This document shows positions 1 to 9,326 of a stretch of DNA of 64,000 nt, in pieces (the first letter of the stretch is position 1; the number at the start of each line of letters is the position of its first letter). The position numbers and the translations under genes are program-made. The DNA comes from Candidatus Methylospira mobilis (GTDB taxonomy: Bacteria; Pseudomonadota; Gammaproteobacteria; Methylococcales; Methylococcaceae): NCBI RefSeq assembly GCF_009498235.1, contig NZ_CP044205.1, forward strand, positions 3,039,389-3,103,388, written 5' to 3'. A model generated the notes under the pieces. That model was given only the letters and a program-made list of their open reading frames with translations. It ran no database searches and had not been told where the DNA came from.

Positions 1-2871
1 ACCATTACCTTCAGGGTCGGCAGCGATTTGAACACAGGTCTGTCGCTGGTGCAGAACATGGTTAACAGCGCACTGGCCATGCTTCCCGATACGGTGCAAA
101 AACAAGGCGTCAACGTCAGAAAGGTGTCCACCAATATTCTGCAAGTGGTCAGCATTTATTCGGATGACGACCGTTTCGACGAAACCTATCTTTCCAATTA
201 CGCCATCATCAACCTGCAGTATCCTCTGGGCCGCATCCACGGCATGGGGCAGGTCAAAACCATGGGCGCCGGTTCCTACAGTATGCGTATCTGGCTCAAC
301 CCCGAGCGTTTGCGCTACTACGACCTGACAACCAAAGATGTCGTCACCGCCATTCAACAACAGAATGTCGAAGTGGTTGCCGGCGCGCTGGGCAGCGCGC
401 CGGTGCCGGACGATCAGGCGTATCAGTTCACCGTTAATGCACTGGGACGTTTGTCGGAAGAGTCGGAATTCGAAGACATAATCATCAAGACGCATCGCGA
501 CAAAGACAACCAAAGCTCGGCTCAAATCGTCCGCCTCAAGGATCTGGCGCGCGTTGAGTTGAGCCAGCAGACTTACGCCAATTTTGCCGGTCTCAACGGT
601 CACAAGGCGGCGCAAATCCTGACTTACGCCCTGCCGGGCGCCAATGCCATCGAGGTAGGAGACAAGATTCGCGCAAGCATGGAAAACATGAGCCGCGACT
701 TCCCGGAAGGTCTTAAATACGACATACAGTACGACACCACCCAGTTCATCAAACAATCCATACACGCCGTGTATGAAACCCTGTACGAAGCCGGCGTGCT
801 GGTGTTGATCGTCATCATGGTATTTCTGCAGAACTGGCGCGCGACGCTGGTGCCGGCAACCACGGTGCCCGTCACCATCATCGGCGCTTTCGGCGCGATG
901 GCCTTGCTCGGTTTCAGCGTCAACCTGATGACGCTGTTCGCGCTGATACTGGCAATCGGCATCGTGGTCGACGACGCAATAGTCATCGTTGAAAGCGCAT
1001 CGCATTACATAGAAAAGGGAATGACGCCCAAGGATGCCGCAATCCAGACCATGAAGGAGATGACCGGACCGGTGATGGGCATAACCCTGGTTCTGGTAGC
1101 TGTATTCGTACCGACTGCCTTTTTGCCCGGAATCGGCGGCCAATTGTTCCGTCAGTTCGCGCTGGTAATTGCCTCCACCGCCATCATCAGCGCCATCAAT
1201 GCTGTAACATTGAAACCGGCGCAATGCGCACAATATCTTCGCCCAAGACCCGCCGGCTATCAGCCCAATGCATTTTATCGCGGTTTCAACCGGGTCTACG
1301 GCTCGATAGAGGAAGTTTATACCCGATTGATACGCTGGATGGCGCAACGCACCGCTGCCATGGCTTTGCTTTTCTTCTGTATCGTCGGTTTCGGGGCCTG
1401 GTTGTTCGCAAACCATCCTGGCGGTTTTCTTCCAACGGAAGATCAGGGGTATTGCATAGTCGTTACGCGTCTGCCTGATGGCGCATCCCAACCGCGCGTA
1501 CGCGCGGTTGCCGCGCAAGTTGACAATGTTCTGAAGAAAACGCCCGGCATCAAGGCCTGGGTAGTCATCGGCGGATTCTCGCTGCTGGATGCCGCCAACC
1601 TGTCCAATACGGTTGCTACCTTTGCGATTTACGAAGATTGGGATAAACGCGGCAAGGAATTGACGCAAAACAATATTATAGCCAAACTGCGCAACGATTT
1701 GAACAGCATTCCCGAGGCAAAATTCGCCGTGGTGACGCCGCCGCCGATACAGGGACTTGGTCAGAGCGGCGGTCTGCAAATGATGGTGGAAGATAAGCGC
1801 GGCGACAACTTGGCCGAACTGGAAAAAAGCGTTCAGGAGCTGGTCCGCCTCGCCCACACGCAATCGGGTCTGGGATTCTTCGCAACCACTTTCAGCAATC
1901 AGAGTCCGCAACTGTATCTGGACGTGGATCGCACCAAGGTACAGTCACTGGGAATCCAGATGAGTACGGTTTTCGATGCCTTACAAAGCTATCTGGGATC
2001 TAGCTACATCAATCTGTTCAACAAATTTAATCAGCCGTACCAGGTCTATATCCAGGCAGATGCGCCCTATCGTCTGCAAATAGAAGACATCCAGAATCAG
2101 TACGTAAAAAATATTCGCGAGGAAATGGTGCCTCTCGGTACACTGATGACCGTCAACCGCAAACTCGGCACCGAACTGGTGACTCACTATAACCTGTATC
2201 CGTCCGCATCGGTGATTGCAGCTCCGGCTCCGGGATTCAGCGCCGGTCAAGCCATCAATCTGATTGAGCAGATGGCGGCCAACGGATTGCCGGCCGGAAT
2301 GAGCGGCGAATGGACCGCCATTGCCTACCAGCAGAAACTGGCGGGTAATCAGGCCTATTTAATCTACGGACTGTCGTTGCTGCTGGTATTTCTGGTGCTG
2401 GCGGCGCAGTATGAAAGCTGGGCAAGTCCGGCGGCAGTAATTCTGGTCGTCCCCATGGCGCTGGTAGGCATCGTCATGGCGCTGATAATGCGCAACTTCG
2501 ATAGCAATCTCTACACCCAGGTCGGCTTGGTGTTGATGATTGCGCTTGCCAGCAAAAACGCGATTCTGGTAGTGGAGTTCGCGCGCGAACTGCGCGCCGA
2601 AGGCATGTCGATAGCCGATGCGGCGGTCGAAGCAACCAGACGCCGCTTCCGTCCGATCCTGATGACATCATTCGCCTTCATCCTCGGCGTAGTCCCGCTG
2701 ATGAACGCCGAAGGCGCGGGCGCAGCCAGCCAGCAGGCCATTGGCACAGTGGTATTCGGCGGCATGCTGGCTTCTACCCTGCTGGCGATACCGTTCGTAC
2801 CGGTGTTTTACATCATCACCCAGCGCTGGAGCGAAAGGAAAAAAGAAGCTGGGGGAAAGACTGGAGCATAG
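1..2871 (+). CDS. RND multidrug efflux permease, HAE1/AcrB family (5' end outside window)
   Basis: Inner-membrane proton-driven drug pump that would work in a tripartite complex with an adaptor and an outer-membrane channel, presumably encoded to the left. The reading frame is open from base 1, so the gene is cut by the window edge; about 90 N-terminal residues including TM1 are missing compared with the ~1040-residue family. Proton-relay residues are visible: VVDDAIVIVE in TM4 (around 964-993), equivalent to the AcrB Asp pair, and ASKNAIL in TM10 (around 2548-2568), equivalent to the AcrB Lys. Two large periplasmic domains separate the helix bundles. It ends 16 bases before the next gene. 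Family assignment is firm; the substrate cannot be read from sequence. Confidence 0.95.
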   Translation, partial: TITFRVGSDLNTGLSLVQNMVNSALAMLPDTVQKQGVNVRKVSTNILQVVSIYSDDDRFDETYLSNYAIINLQYPLGRIHGMGQVKTMGAGSYSMRIWLNPERLRYYDLTTKDVVTAIQQQNVEVVAGALGSAPVPDDQAYQFTVNALGRLSEESEFEDIIIKTHRDKDNQSSAQIVRLKDLARVELSQQTYANFAGLNGHKAAQILTYALPGANAIEVGDKIRASMENMSRDFPEGLKYDIQYDTTQFIKQSIHAVYETLYEAGVLVLIVIMVFLQNWRATLVPATTVPVTIIGAFGAMALLGFSVNLMTLFALILAIGIVVDDAIVIVESASHYIEKGMTPKDAAIQTMKEMTGPVMGITLVLVAVFVPTAFLPGIGGQLFRQFALVIASTAIISAINAVTLKPAQCAQYLRPRPAGYQPNAFYRGFNRVYGSIEEVYTRLIRWMAQRTAAMALLFFCIVGFGAWLFANHPGGFLPTEDQGYCIVVTRLPDGASQPRVRAVAAQVDNVLKKTPGIKAWVVIGGFSLLDAANLSNTVATFAIYEDWDKRGKELTQNNIIAKLRNDLNSIPEAKFAVVTPPPIQGLGQSGGLQMMVEDKRGDNLAELEKSVQELVRLAHTQSGLGFFATTFSNQSPQLYLDVDRTKVQSLGIQMSTVFDALQSYLGSSYINLFNKFNQPYQVYIQADAPYRLQIEDIQNQYVKNIREEMVPLGTLMTVNRKLGTELVTHYNLYPSASVIAAPAPGFSAGQAINLIEQMAANGLPAGMSGEWTAIAYQQKLAGNQAYLIYGLSLLLVFLVLAAQYESWASPAAVILVVPMALVGIVMALIMRNFDSNLYTQVGLVLMIALASKNAILVVEFARELRAEGMSIADAAVEATRRRFRPILMTSFAFILGVVPLMNAEGAGAASQQAIGTVVFGGMLASTLLAIPFVPVFYIITQRWSERKKEAGGKTGA

Positions 2872-2923
2872 TAAAATAGCGACTTAGATGATCCCAGCCC
2901 TACATAACAACGAGAAACTCCCT

Positions 2924-3418
2924 ATGCAAACACAGTTCAGGTTTTATACGGCGGCCTCAATATTACTACTTTACACCGTTCTGTCCGGATGCTCATCCAA
3001 TAAAACCTCGTTGGTAATAAAATCGGAACCGGATGGCGCGTATATATCGCAAACCGAGACCGGCGCCGGTCTGGGCGTCGCACCGGTAACCCTTGACTTC
3101 GATAAAGCCGAGCTGGTTAATAAAACCAACAGGGATAAAGAGAGAACGGGCTGTTTTCGCGTAAAAGGTTACAGCGCGCGCTGGATGAGCGGCGCAACCG
3201 CGTCATCCGCGCCTGCCATTCGGCTGTGCAATCCGGTCGGCAAAAACTTCACGGTTACCTTGCAGCGTAATGCCAATGCCCCCGGCCTGGAAAAAGACCT
3301 TGAGTTCGCCAAGCAGGATAAAGACTCGCAAACTCAGCAGCAGCAAGCGAATGCCCCGCAAAAGCAGCAGGCGAAAGTAGTGCAGCCGGTGGATGAAGCA
3401 ACGCCAGCGGAGCGGTAA
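2924..3418 (+). CDS. Small lipoprotein with PEGA-like segment
   Basis: A 164-residue predicted lipoprotein. The signal peptide ends in a lipobox, LSGC, so the mature protein should begin at that Cys. Just after it comes LVIKSEPDGAYI, which resembles the start of a PEGA-type surface domain. The C-terminal ~45 residues are a low-complexity Gln/Lys/Ala-rich tail. I chose the ATG at 2924, which opens directly into the signal peptide, over the ATG at 2888, which would add 12 residues ahead of it. It follows the RND pump by about 50 bases and could be cotranscribed. Role unknown; lipoprotein status is inferred from the lipobox. Confidence 0.7.
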   Translation: MQTQFRFYTAASILLLYTVLSGCSSNKTSLVIKSEPDGAYISQTETGAGLGVAPVTLDFDKAELVNKTNRDKERTGCFRVKGYSARWMSGATASSAPAIRLCNPVGKNFTVTLQRNANAPGLEKDLEFAKQDKDSQTQQQQANAPQKQQAKVVQPVDEATPAER

Positions 3419-3943
3419 AATGGCTATCAGGAGATATCCAATACGTACGGAGTTATTTCCTACCCCGCAAGGAAATATGTGTGCAGGATTTTACCTGTTG
3501 AGACGCCTTGCTGCCATCGTAACCTAATGCCGCAAGATCTACAGAGTTTCTCAACAGAAACATGCCAAGACGCAAATATCGAGTTGAGTTTTAAAAATCG
3601 CATCGTTCCGGCAGGGATTACCGGAATCCAGACTCCGTGAATGGTTACCGTGCAAATCGCGAAGCGAACACCCAACCCCCTCTCCCGCCGGGAGAGGCTG
3701 GGTGAGGGAAACCGGGCGTGGCGCGTGCGTTTGCATGATACGGGGCAACGCTTGCGCCATGGCCGGTTGGGCGTTATCTCCTGATCGACTGGATACCGGC
3801 ACCAATACGCTTGGAGAAAATTTGCATTTACCCACACAGCGTTTCGAGCGGATTCGCCCGACTTGAATCCGTGCCGGTATGACGGTCTTCCTGTTTCCGG
3901 AGTCTGATCGGACTGAATAGTTATGCAACGATCAGATGTTGAA
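3419..3943. other. Non-coding spacer with dispersed repeats
   Basis: About 525 bases without a convincing gene. It holds an imperfect inverted repeat around TTCCGGCAGGGATTACCGGAA (3602-3644), a second repeat module with the hairpin CTCTCCCGCCGGGAGAG (3643-3700), and near its right end a CTGAATAGTTATGCAA motif (about 3913-3929) shared with other intergenic repeats in this window. Reading frames through it are short and repeat-derived. Confidence 0.6.
3602..3700. repeat. Dispersed intergenic repeat, copy 1 (two modules)
   Basis: First module: GTTCCGGCAGGGATTACCGG followed by an AATCCAGACTCC tail; a close copy is at 49851-49890. Second module: GTTACCGTGCAAATCGCGAA, then a C-rich hairpin arm; a copy cut by an IS is at 63523-63572. 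Both are inverted-repeat-bearing and intergenic, typical of small non-autonomous or REP-like repeats. Confidence 0.6.
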
Positions 3944-4639
3944 TCAATACGATGGAAACATCTCATCCGATATGCGAGCAACACCAGGCACCCCTTCCGC
4001 CAATGCGATAAGCGCCTTGTGCTCTTCTTCCGAAGACACCAAACCCCATAAGTGAACCACACCTTCGCTCACGATTATATTGCGCGCGCCAAAGTCCGTC
4101 CAAGGCTGCCTGCCAAGCCTATCAAGCAATTCCAAACGGATTTGGCGATCGGAAGCGGCAGATGTGTTGGTCCGAGGCGGCGACGACGCGAGCGCCTGAA
4201 TCAAATTGGATCGGCTCACGATACCGGCAAGCTTACCGTCATTCCCGAGGATAGGCACCCGTTTTATACGGTATTTCTCTAGCAGAGTCGCTATCTCGTC
4301 CAGCGGTGTATCTTCCAATGCGGATATAACACGGGTCGACATGATCTCGCTAACGTGACGCCCATACGACTTGGCGAACTCCCCGGCCAGGGTCGAAGCA
4401 GGCGTCAGCGCCTCAAGCCACCAGGGATGATGCTTGTCGGTGCCGATCTCCTCGCGATGAATAAAGTCCGCTTCGCTGATCACACCAATCACCACCCCTT
4501 TCTCGTCAACCACGGGCAACGCGCTGATATCGTGCTCGACAAGAAGCTTAATTGCATCGGCAGCCTCACAGTTCGACTTCACTGTTACAACATCACGAAC
4601 CATGACATCTTTTGCTTTCATACTGCCCTCTTCTTTCAT
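3944..4639 (-). CDS. CBS-pair plus BON domain protein
   Basis: A 231-residue protein with two CBS motifs (first begins MKAKDVMVRDVVTV, second VSEIMSTRVISAL, ending GIVSRSNLIQAL) and a C-terminal BON-like domain (about residues 165-231, with the pattern IIVSEGVVHLWGLV). CBS pairs bind adenine nucleotides and usually gate a partner; BON domains bind membranes or other periplasmic parts, but no signal peptide is present, so it should be cytoplasmic. The start at 4639 is chosen because AAGGAGAGCAGT precedes that ATG; the next Met, six residues later, has only a weak site. It stands alone between long spacers. Confidence 0.85.
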   Translation of the reverse strand: MKEEGSMKAKDVMVRDVVTVKSNCEAADAIKLLVEHDISALPVVDEKGVVIGVISEADFIHREEIGTDKHHPWWLEALTPASTLAGEFAKSYGRHVSEIMSTRVISALEDTPLDEIATLLEKYRIKRVPILGNDGKLAGIVSRSNLIQALASSPPRTNTSAASDRQIRLELLDRLGRQPWTDFGARNIIVSEGVVHLWGLVSSEEEHKALIALAEGVPGVARISDEMFPSY

Positions 4640-5182
4640 ACTGCTCTCCTTGAAAATAAAGGCGTGTGGAATTATGGGATTACTTGTCATACCGGACTAA
4701 CATTGCCGACGATCATTCAAGCGCCGCACTTTGCGAATTTTTTGCTGAAAACAGCTGATCAGCATAGCGTGCATATTACAAAAATATAAAATTCAATGGA
4801 ATACACTACCCACGCAAGACATAGACTACCTATGCGAAGACAGGCTGTCAATCCGGGTATAGAGAAAAGCAGAGCAATTGCGCGGGGTTCATTAAACGTT
4901 TTGATACCACCAAGAATGACGCTTCGGGTTCAACATTCGGTCATAAATGACGGACAAACATAAACCGCCTATTTTCACAATCCGTAATACCGACATACCG
5001 CGCATTAATTTTGCCATTCCTATTTATTATCTACTTGGTCAATAGGAATTGATACGGGGACAATAGGTAAAGGTCTTTCGATATATAAAGATTGCAACAA
5101 TCGCCCGACGGATCTGGTAAGCTGACCAGATGTGTACGATTACACCGAACAGTACAATCAATAAATAAAGGGGCATACCATA
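4640..5182. other. Intergenic region between divergent CBS-BON and protease genes
   Basis: AT-rich 540 bases with no supported gene or RNA. It must hold the promoters of the two divergent flanking genes. I see no clear operator or riboswitch. Confidence 0.5.
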
Positions 5183-5965
5183 GTGATCTGGTTGAGTGTA
5201 ATCTTTGGATTTGGCGCATTCCTTGGACTTAGTTCCTCTGCATGCCAGGCGGATTCAGGACAACTGGAGTGGCCCGCCCCCCAATCGGACCTACCGGGTA
5301 TCATTGGCCACGATGACCGGGTCCCTCTCGATTCGACTGCTTGGCCTTGGCAAGCCATAGGCAGATTCAACCAGCCTGATGGCAACGCCTATTGCACTGG
5401 AACCCTGATAGCCCCGGACACGGTATTGACAGCGGCTCACTGTGTCTATAACCACGCAGCCAACCGCTGGCTGCAACCTGAAGAAATCGTGTTCGTAGCT
5501 GATTTGAGGCGCGACGAAGATGCGGGTTTTGCACGTTGCAAGTCTATCCAGAGGCCGTCGGGCTTCGACCCCCGCAATCCGACAGTAAATACTATTGCCA
5601 ATGACTGGGCGATAGTTAAACTGTTGCATGCGTTGTCGGTGCAGCCAGTCAAGGTCCGCTCTCTGTTGGAGATGAACCTTCCCGATATTGCTTCGCTCCA
5701 CTTTGAAACCGCTGGCTACGCTCAAGACCGTCCGTATCTATTATCTCTTGTAAACAGCTGCGCAATACGCAGCCTTATAGATAATGGGCGGATTCTGGTT
5801 ACGGATTGCGATAGCACCAAAGGCGACTCCGGAGCTCCCCTTCTATTGCGCCAAGGCAAGGACTTTTGGCTAGTGGGTGTATTTTCCGCTTCGACCCTGG
5901 CTGGAGCCAAAAATCCCGGAAGCTATGCGGTCAACGCCGCCGGGTTTCTTGATTTATTGCATTAA
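5183..5965 (+). CDS. Secreted trypsin-like (S1/V8-type) serine protease
   Basis: A 260-residue exported endopeptidase. The N-terminal signal sequence (MIWLSVIFGFGAFLGL..., probable cut after ACQA) is followed by a chymotrypsin-fold domain with the full triad: His in LTAAHCVYN, Asp in ANDWAIVKL, Ser in KGDSGAPLL. Extra Cys residues could form disulfides in the periplasm or outside. The start is GTG at 5183, preceded by AAAGGGGCAT. It is a single-gene unit with long spacers on both sides, so context gives no substrate. The catalytic assignment is solid; the target protein is unknown. Confidence 0.85.
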   Translation: MIWLSVIFGFGAFLGLSSSACQADSGQLEWPAPQSDLPGIIGHDDRVPLDSTAWPWQAIGRFNQPDGNAYCTGTLIAPDTVLTAAHCVYNHAANRWLQPEEIVFVADLRRDEDAGFARCKSIQRPSGFDPRNPTVNTIANDWAIVKLLHALSVQPVKVRSLLEMNLPDIASLHFETAGYAQDRPYLLSLVNSCAIRSLIDNGRILVTDCDSTKGDSGAPLLLRQGKDFWLVGVFSASTLAGAKNPGSYAVNAAGFLDLLH

Positions 5966-6480
5966 CATGGGTTGTAACTATTCAGTATCAGCGAATATGC
6001 AGTTACTCACAAAGAGCTGCAACCTCGTCAACTTCATACTGAGCCATTCACTCAACGTAAAACCTGGCGGAACGCAACCCTTACACGATCCAAAGACCAT
6101 CTGCATCATTATTTCCGCTGAAATCTTGTCGTTTTCCGCAACGATACATTAATACGCCGTCTGGAGTGAGAGAAACGGCTTCATAAATACCTCTCGTTCT
6201 TGCGGTACGACCGACCGGGAACAAGGGTAAATCCGCTGCGGCAAAATCAATGCAATATCCTAGCTGTTCAGTATACCCGTTGGAGAAGAAGTGAGGTGAG
6301 TCAGGCGAGACCTTCTGCGTCCACGGATGGGCGCAGAGAGCTTCCACGGACGGACTTGCAGCCTGTCTCGGCTGTGGCTTGCCTTACTTCCGACGGGCTT
6401 CGGCCAGGAATCAAAAGCACTCGCTGAATAGTTACGCAATATCTAACCTTTCTCGCTCTGCGTACCGGCTTGAGCGCCGC
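5966..6480. other. Intergenic region with CTATTCAG/CTGAATAG repeats
   Basis: About 515 bases between the protease and the convergent efflux operon. It contains a TAACTATTCAG motif at 5975-5985 and the ~170-base repeat element A (6263-6433). No supported coding region. Confidence 0.6.
6263..6433 (-). repeat. CTATTCAG-family intergenic element A
   Basis: Runs from GCTGTTCAG to CTGAATAG. Its interior (TTGGAGAAGAAGTGAGGTGA, then the TGGGCGCA and AGAGCTTCCA blocks, then CAAAAGCACTC) matches the reverse complement of element B at 14768-14937 along almost the whole length. It lies just past the end of the efflux operon. Confidence 0.7.
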
Positions 6481-8103
6481 TCAAGGAACTGCGGGCTTGG
6501 TCAGATCATTATTCAACCTGTTATTGTCCGCCGGAACATCAATCCCCCCTGCGGGTTGCGGTTTTCCGGCATTGCCGTATTCTTCGAAAATTCCGAAGGG
6601 TTGTATCTGATCGTCGGCGGGCAACTGCTTGCGGTTCCACCCTCCCCCGAGCGAACGGATAAGCGCAACCGAGTTTTTCAGCCGTTCGGTCTTGAGCACC
6701 ACGGCGTCGATACTCGCAGTCAGCGTGTTGATCTGCGCGTAAATGAGATCAAGACTGGTAATCAGACCGCCCATATACAGTTCCATAGTCAGACTTTGCG
6801 TTTGCAGCGCAGCTCTGACAGCCGCGTCCTGGCGCTCGGCGGCAGCGGTCAACCGGTTCGTCAGGCTCAAGCCGTTCTCGACTTCGCGAAAAGCGTTGAG
6901 CACCGTCGCACGATAGTTATCCTCGGTCTCGCGATAAGCCGACCAGGACTGCTGCAATTGGGCGCGGCGAAGACCGCCCTGAAACAGCGGCATGGAAACG
7001 GAGGCGCCGTAAGACCAGTAACTATTGGCGAGCGCAATCAGATTCATGTTGCCGTTTTCATACCCGCCGCTGGCCTTGAATACCACATTAGGGAAAAAAG
7101 CGGCGCGGGCAATGCCGATAGCGCGGTTCGCCTGCGCCATCCGGCGCTCCATCTCGGCTATATCGGGCCGACGCTCCAGCAAAGAGGCCGGAATTTTCTG
7201 CGGAACAGTAAAAACCGGCGACGGCAACTCGTCAACCGGCGCGATGCTGAAAGCGGCAGGCACCCGATTGACAAGAATGGCGATCGCATGTTCGGCCACC
7301 TGACGTCTGCCCTGAATATCGAGCTCTTTCGCTTCGGTGCTGTGCAGCAGATATTCGGCACGGGCGACGTCGAGCTGCGGCACGATAGCGCCTTTGAACT
7401 GGGCGTCGACAATATCCAGCGATTTTTTATAGTAGGCAATCGATTTGGTATAAACGGAGTCCTGCGCATCATAGCCGCGCAGCGTGAAATAATTCGCCGC
7501 AATTTCCGCCTGCAGACTCAAGCGCGCTAGCCCGTATTCGGCGGCGCGCTGTTCCGCGAGGTAAATCTCGGCGCGCACCCTGTTGCGAATCGCCGACCAG
7601 AAGTCGGGCTCCCAGGACGCGAGTCCCCCGGAGTAAAAATCCGACTGCTCAATAGGCGCATTGGGGGCGCGAAACAGCGTATTGATGGACTGTTCATTGT
7701 TCGAGGCCCCGAACTCCACGCCAAACTGAGGAATCAGGCGTGAACGAACCTTCATCATCATATCGCGCGCCTGAACAAAGCGCTCGGCCGCGGCTTGCAG
7801 GTCCGGATTGGACGCCATGGCCTGCTCTTCAAGCTGATTCAGAATCGGATCGTTATAAAGTTTCCACCAATCCGGGCGCAATTCGCCATCAGATGGCTTC
7901 GCATCGACAAAAGGACTCGACCCATGCCAGGAGTCGGGAACGACGAATTGCGCAGGCTCATAGGCGGGCGCCAGATCGAAGGCCGGGCCATCAATACAGG
8001 CAGTCAAGTTGAGCGCCAGCAGTAACAAACCGCCACACCGCGCGCGAGAGAGAAAGATGCCTGACATGTCCGGTTTCGTCTGCAAGAAGCGCTCGCCCTT
8101 CAT
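6481..8103 (-). CDS. Outer-membrane efflux lipoprotein (NodT/OprM family)
   Basis: Outer-membrane channel of a tripartite RND pump, 540 residues. Signal peptide with lipobox LTAC, so probably lipid-anchored on the inner leaflet of the outer membrane. Two outer membrane efflux repeats rich in heptad-type helices follow, with the characteristic LLERRPDIAEMERRMAQANRAIGIARAAFFP stretch in its middle (first part LLERRPDIAE). It is the last gene of the operon and overlaps the adaptor stop by 4 bases, so translation is probably coupled. Length is slightly above the usual ~470, with the excess at the C-terminal tail. Confident. Confidence 0.93.
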   Translation of the reverse strand: MKGERFLQTKPDMSGIFLSRARCGGLLLLALNLTACIDGPAFDLAPAYEPAQFVVPDSWHGSSPFVDAKPSDGELRPDWWKLYNDPILNQLEEQAMASNPDLQAAAERFVQARDMMMKVRSRLIPQFGVEFGASNNEQSINTLFRAPNAPIEQSDFYSGGLASWEPDFWSAIRNRVRAEIYLAEQRAAEYGLARLSLQAEIAANYFTLRGYDAQDSVYTKSIAYYKKSLDIVDAQFKGAIVPQLDVARAEYLLHSTEAKELDIQGRRQVAEHAIAILVNRVPAAFSIAPVDELPSPVFTVPQKIPASLLERRPDIAEMERRMAQANRAIGIARAAFFPNVVFKASGGYENGNMNLIALANSYWSYGASVSMPLFQGGLRRAQLQQSWSAYRETEDNYRATVLNAFREVENGLSLTNRLTAAAERQDAAVRAALQTQSLTMELYMGGLITSLDLIYAQINTLTASIDAVVLKTERLKNSVALIRSLGGGWNRKQLPADDQIQPFGIFEEYGNAGKPQPAGGIDVPADNNRLNNDLTKPAVP

Positions 8104-9326
8104 TCGGCAGGGGAAGCGTTTGATGAGGATGGCTCAGCAGCCGGCTCAGGCGTTTCCTGACTGGTGAGGTCATAGCCAGGCGCAGGCGTGACAACCCGCA
8201 CCTTGTCGCCTTCAAGCAAGGCGGCACTGGGGTTGTTAACAATGCGCTCGCTTCTGGAAACTCCCTCTGTAAACTCAACCGTACCGTCGAGAATTTTGCT
8301 CAACAGGATAGACTTGAAATGAATGCGGTCGTCATCCGTCACAACGGCTACCTGTGTATTGGCCTCCTGAAATACCAGAGCACTGGCGGGGATGCTCAGA
8401 ATATTGGTGTCGACCGGCACGGTGAGACGAACGGTAGCGTACGAACCGGGCCATAATGCTGCGTCGTCATTGTCGATGGTGAACTCGGTAATCACAGTGC
8501 GCGTATTCGGATCGATGCCATTGGCGGCAGTCAGGAACTTGGCTGTGAAATGGCGATTGGTAAATTGCGGCACGGTGACATCCGCCGTGAGGCTGGGCTT
8601 AAGCATATCGGCAAAGGCGCTGGGCACGGAAATAAAAAGGCGCATCTTATGCATGTCGGCCACGGAAAACAGGTTGCTCACCGTATTACCGCTGGCGCTA
8701 CTGATATTGCCGTCCTTATTGATGTAGTCTCCGACGTTGATGTTACGCTGCGTTACTACGCCGTCATAAGGCGCGACGATGGTTTTGAAACGCATCTTCG
8801 CCAGGAAATTATTAACGTTGTTCTCTGCCGCCTTGACCAGCGCCGCTTCGGATCTCTCGTTTGCTTCCGCCACGGAGATCGACTGTTCCGAGACTGCATG
8901 CGATTCTCGCAGTGCCAGCCAGCGTTTCAGGGACACCAGCGCAAGATTGTATTTGGCGCGTTGCGAGTCCAGATCGGCCTTGGCCTGGGAAAATTCGGCG
9001 TCGAGGGTCGGCTGGCTGATTTCGGCAAGCACATCGCCCTGCTTCACATGCGCGCCGTAATCCTTGTACCACATTTTCACATAGCCGGGGATTTGCGCAT
9101 AGATCGGCGCCTGATACCAGGCGTCGATATTGCCGGGCAAAGTAATGGTTGCGGTCGGCGCAATCGGCCTGGCGTGGGTGACGGCAACAGTGGGAACAGC
9201 GTCCCTCAGCGTCTCCTCGCGCAACGCATCGGCGTCGTGTTTGCGCACATAGAACTGATAGCCGACGTAAACGACGCACAGCAGGATCAATATGACAACG
9301 CGCGGTTGGCGCAGAATTGAGTGCAT
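8100..9326 (-). CDS. RND periplasmic adaptor (membrane fusion protein)
   Basis: A 408-residue HlyD/AcrA-type adaptor bridging the permease and outer-membrane channel. An N-terminal membrane anchor (residues about 8-25, VVILILLCVVYVGYQFYV) is followed by a biotinyl-lipoyl half (PIYAQIPGYVKMWYKDYG), an alpha-hairpin (about 110-180), the second lipoyl half (IVAPYDGVVTQRNINVGDYI), then beta-barrel and membrane-proximal domains. The C-terminal tail is Pro/Glu/Ser-rich and likely disordered. It sits directly between permease and channel genes, abutting the former and overlapping the latter. Confidence 0.93.
   Translation of the reverse strand: MHSILRQPRVVILILLCVVYVGYQFYVRKHDADALREETLRDAVPTVAVTHARPIAPTATITLPGNIDAWYQAPIYAQIPGYVKMWYKDYGAHVKQGDVLAEISQPTLDAEFSQAKADLDSQRAKYNLALVSLKRWLALRESHAVSEQSISVAEANERSEAALVKAAENNVNNFLAKMRFKTIVAPYDGVVTQRNINVGDYINKDGNISSASGNTVSNLFSVADMHKMRLFISVPSAFADMLKPSLTADVTVPQFTNRHFTAKFLTAANGIDPNTRTVITEFTIDNDDAALWPGSYATVRLTVPVDTNILSIPASALVFQEANTQVAVVTDDDRIHFKSILLSKILDGTVEFTEGVSRSERIVNNPSAALLEGDKVRVVTPAPGYDLTSQETPEPAAEPSSSNASPAE

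Noticed and set aside
3460..4062. Minus-strand frame of 200 codons
   Set aside because: Runs through dispersed repeats and the end of the CBS-BON gene; composition is repeat-derived.
6379..7530. Long plus-strand frame of 383 codons
   Set aside because: It lies opposite the outer-membrane channel gene, which has full family patterns; the frame has antisense-type composition and no motif.
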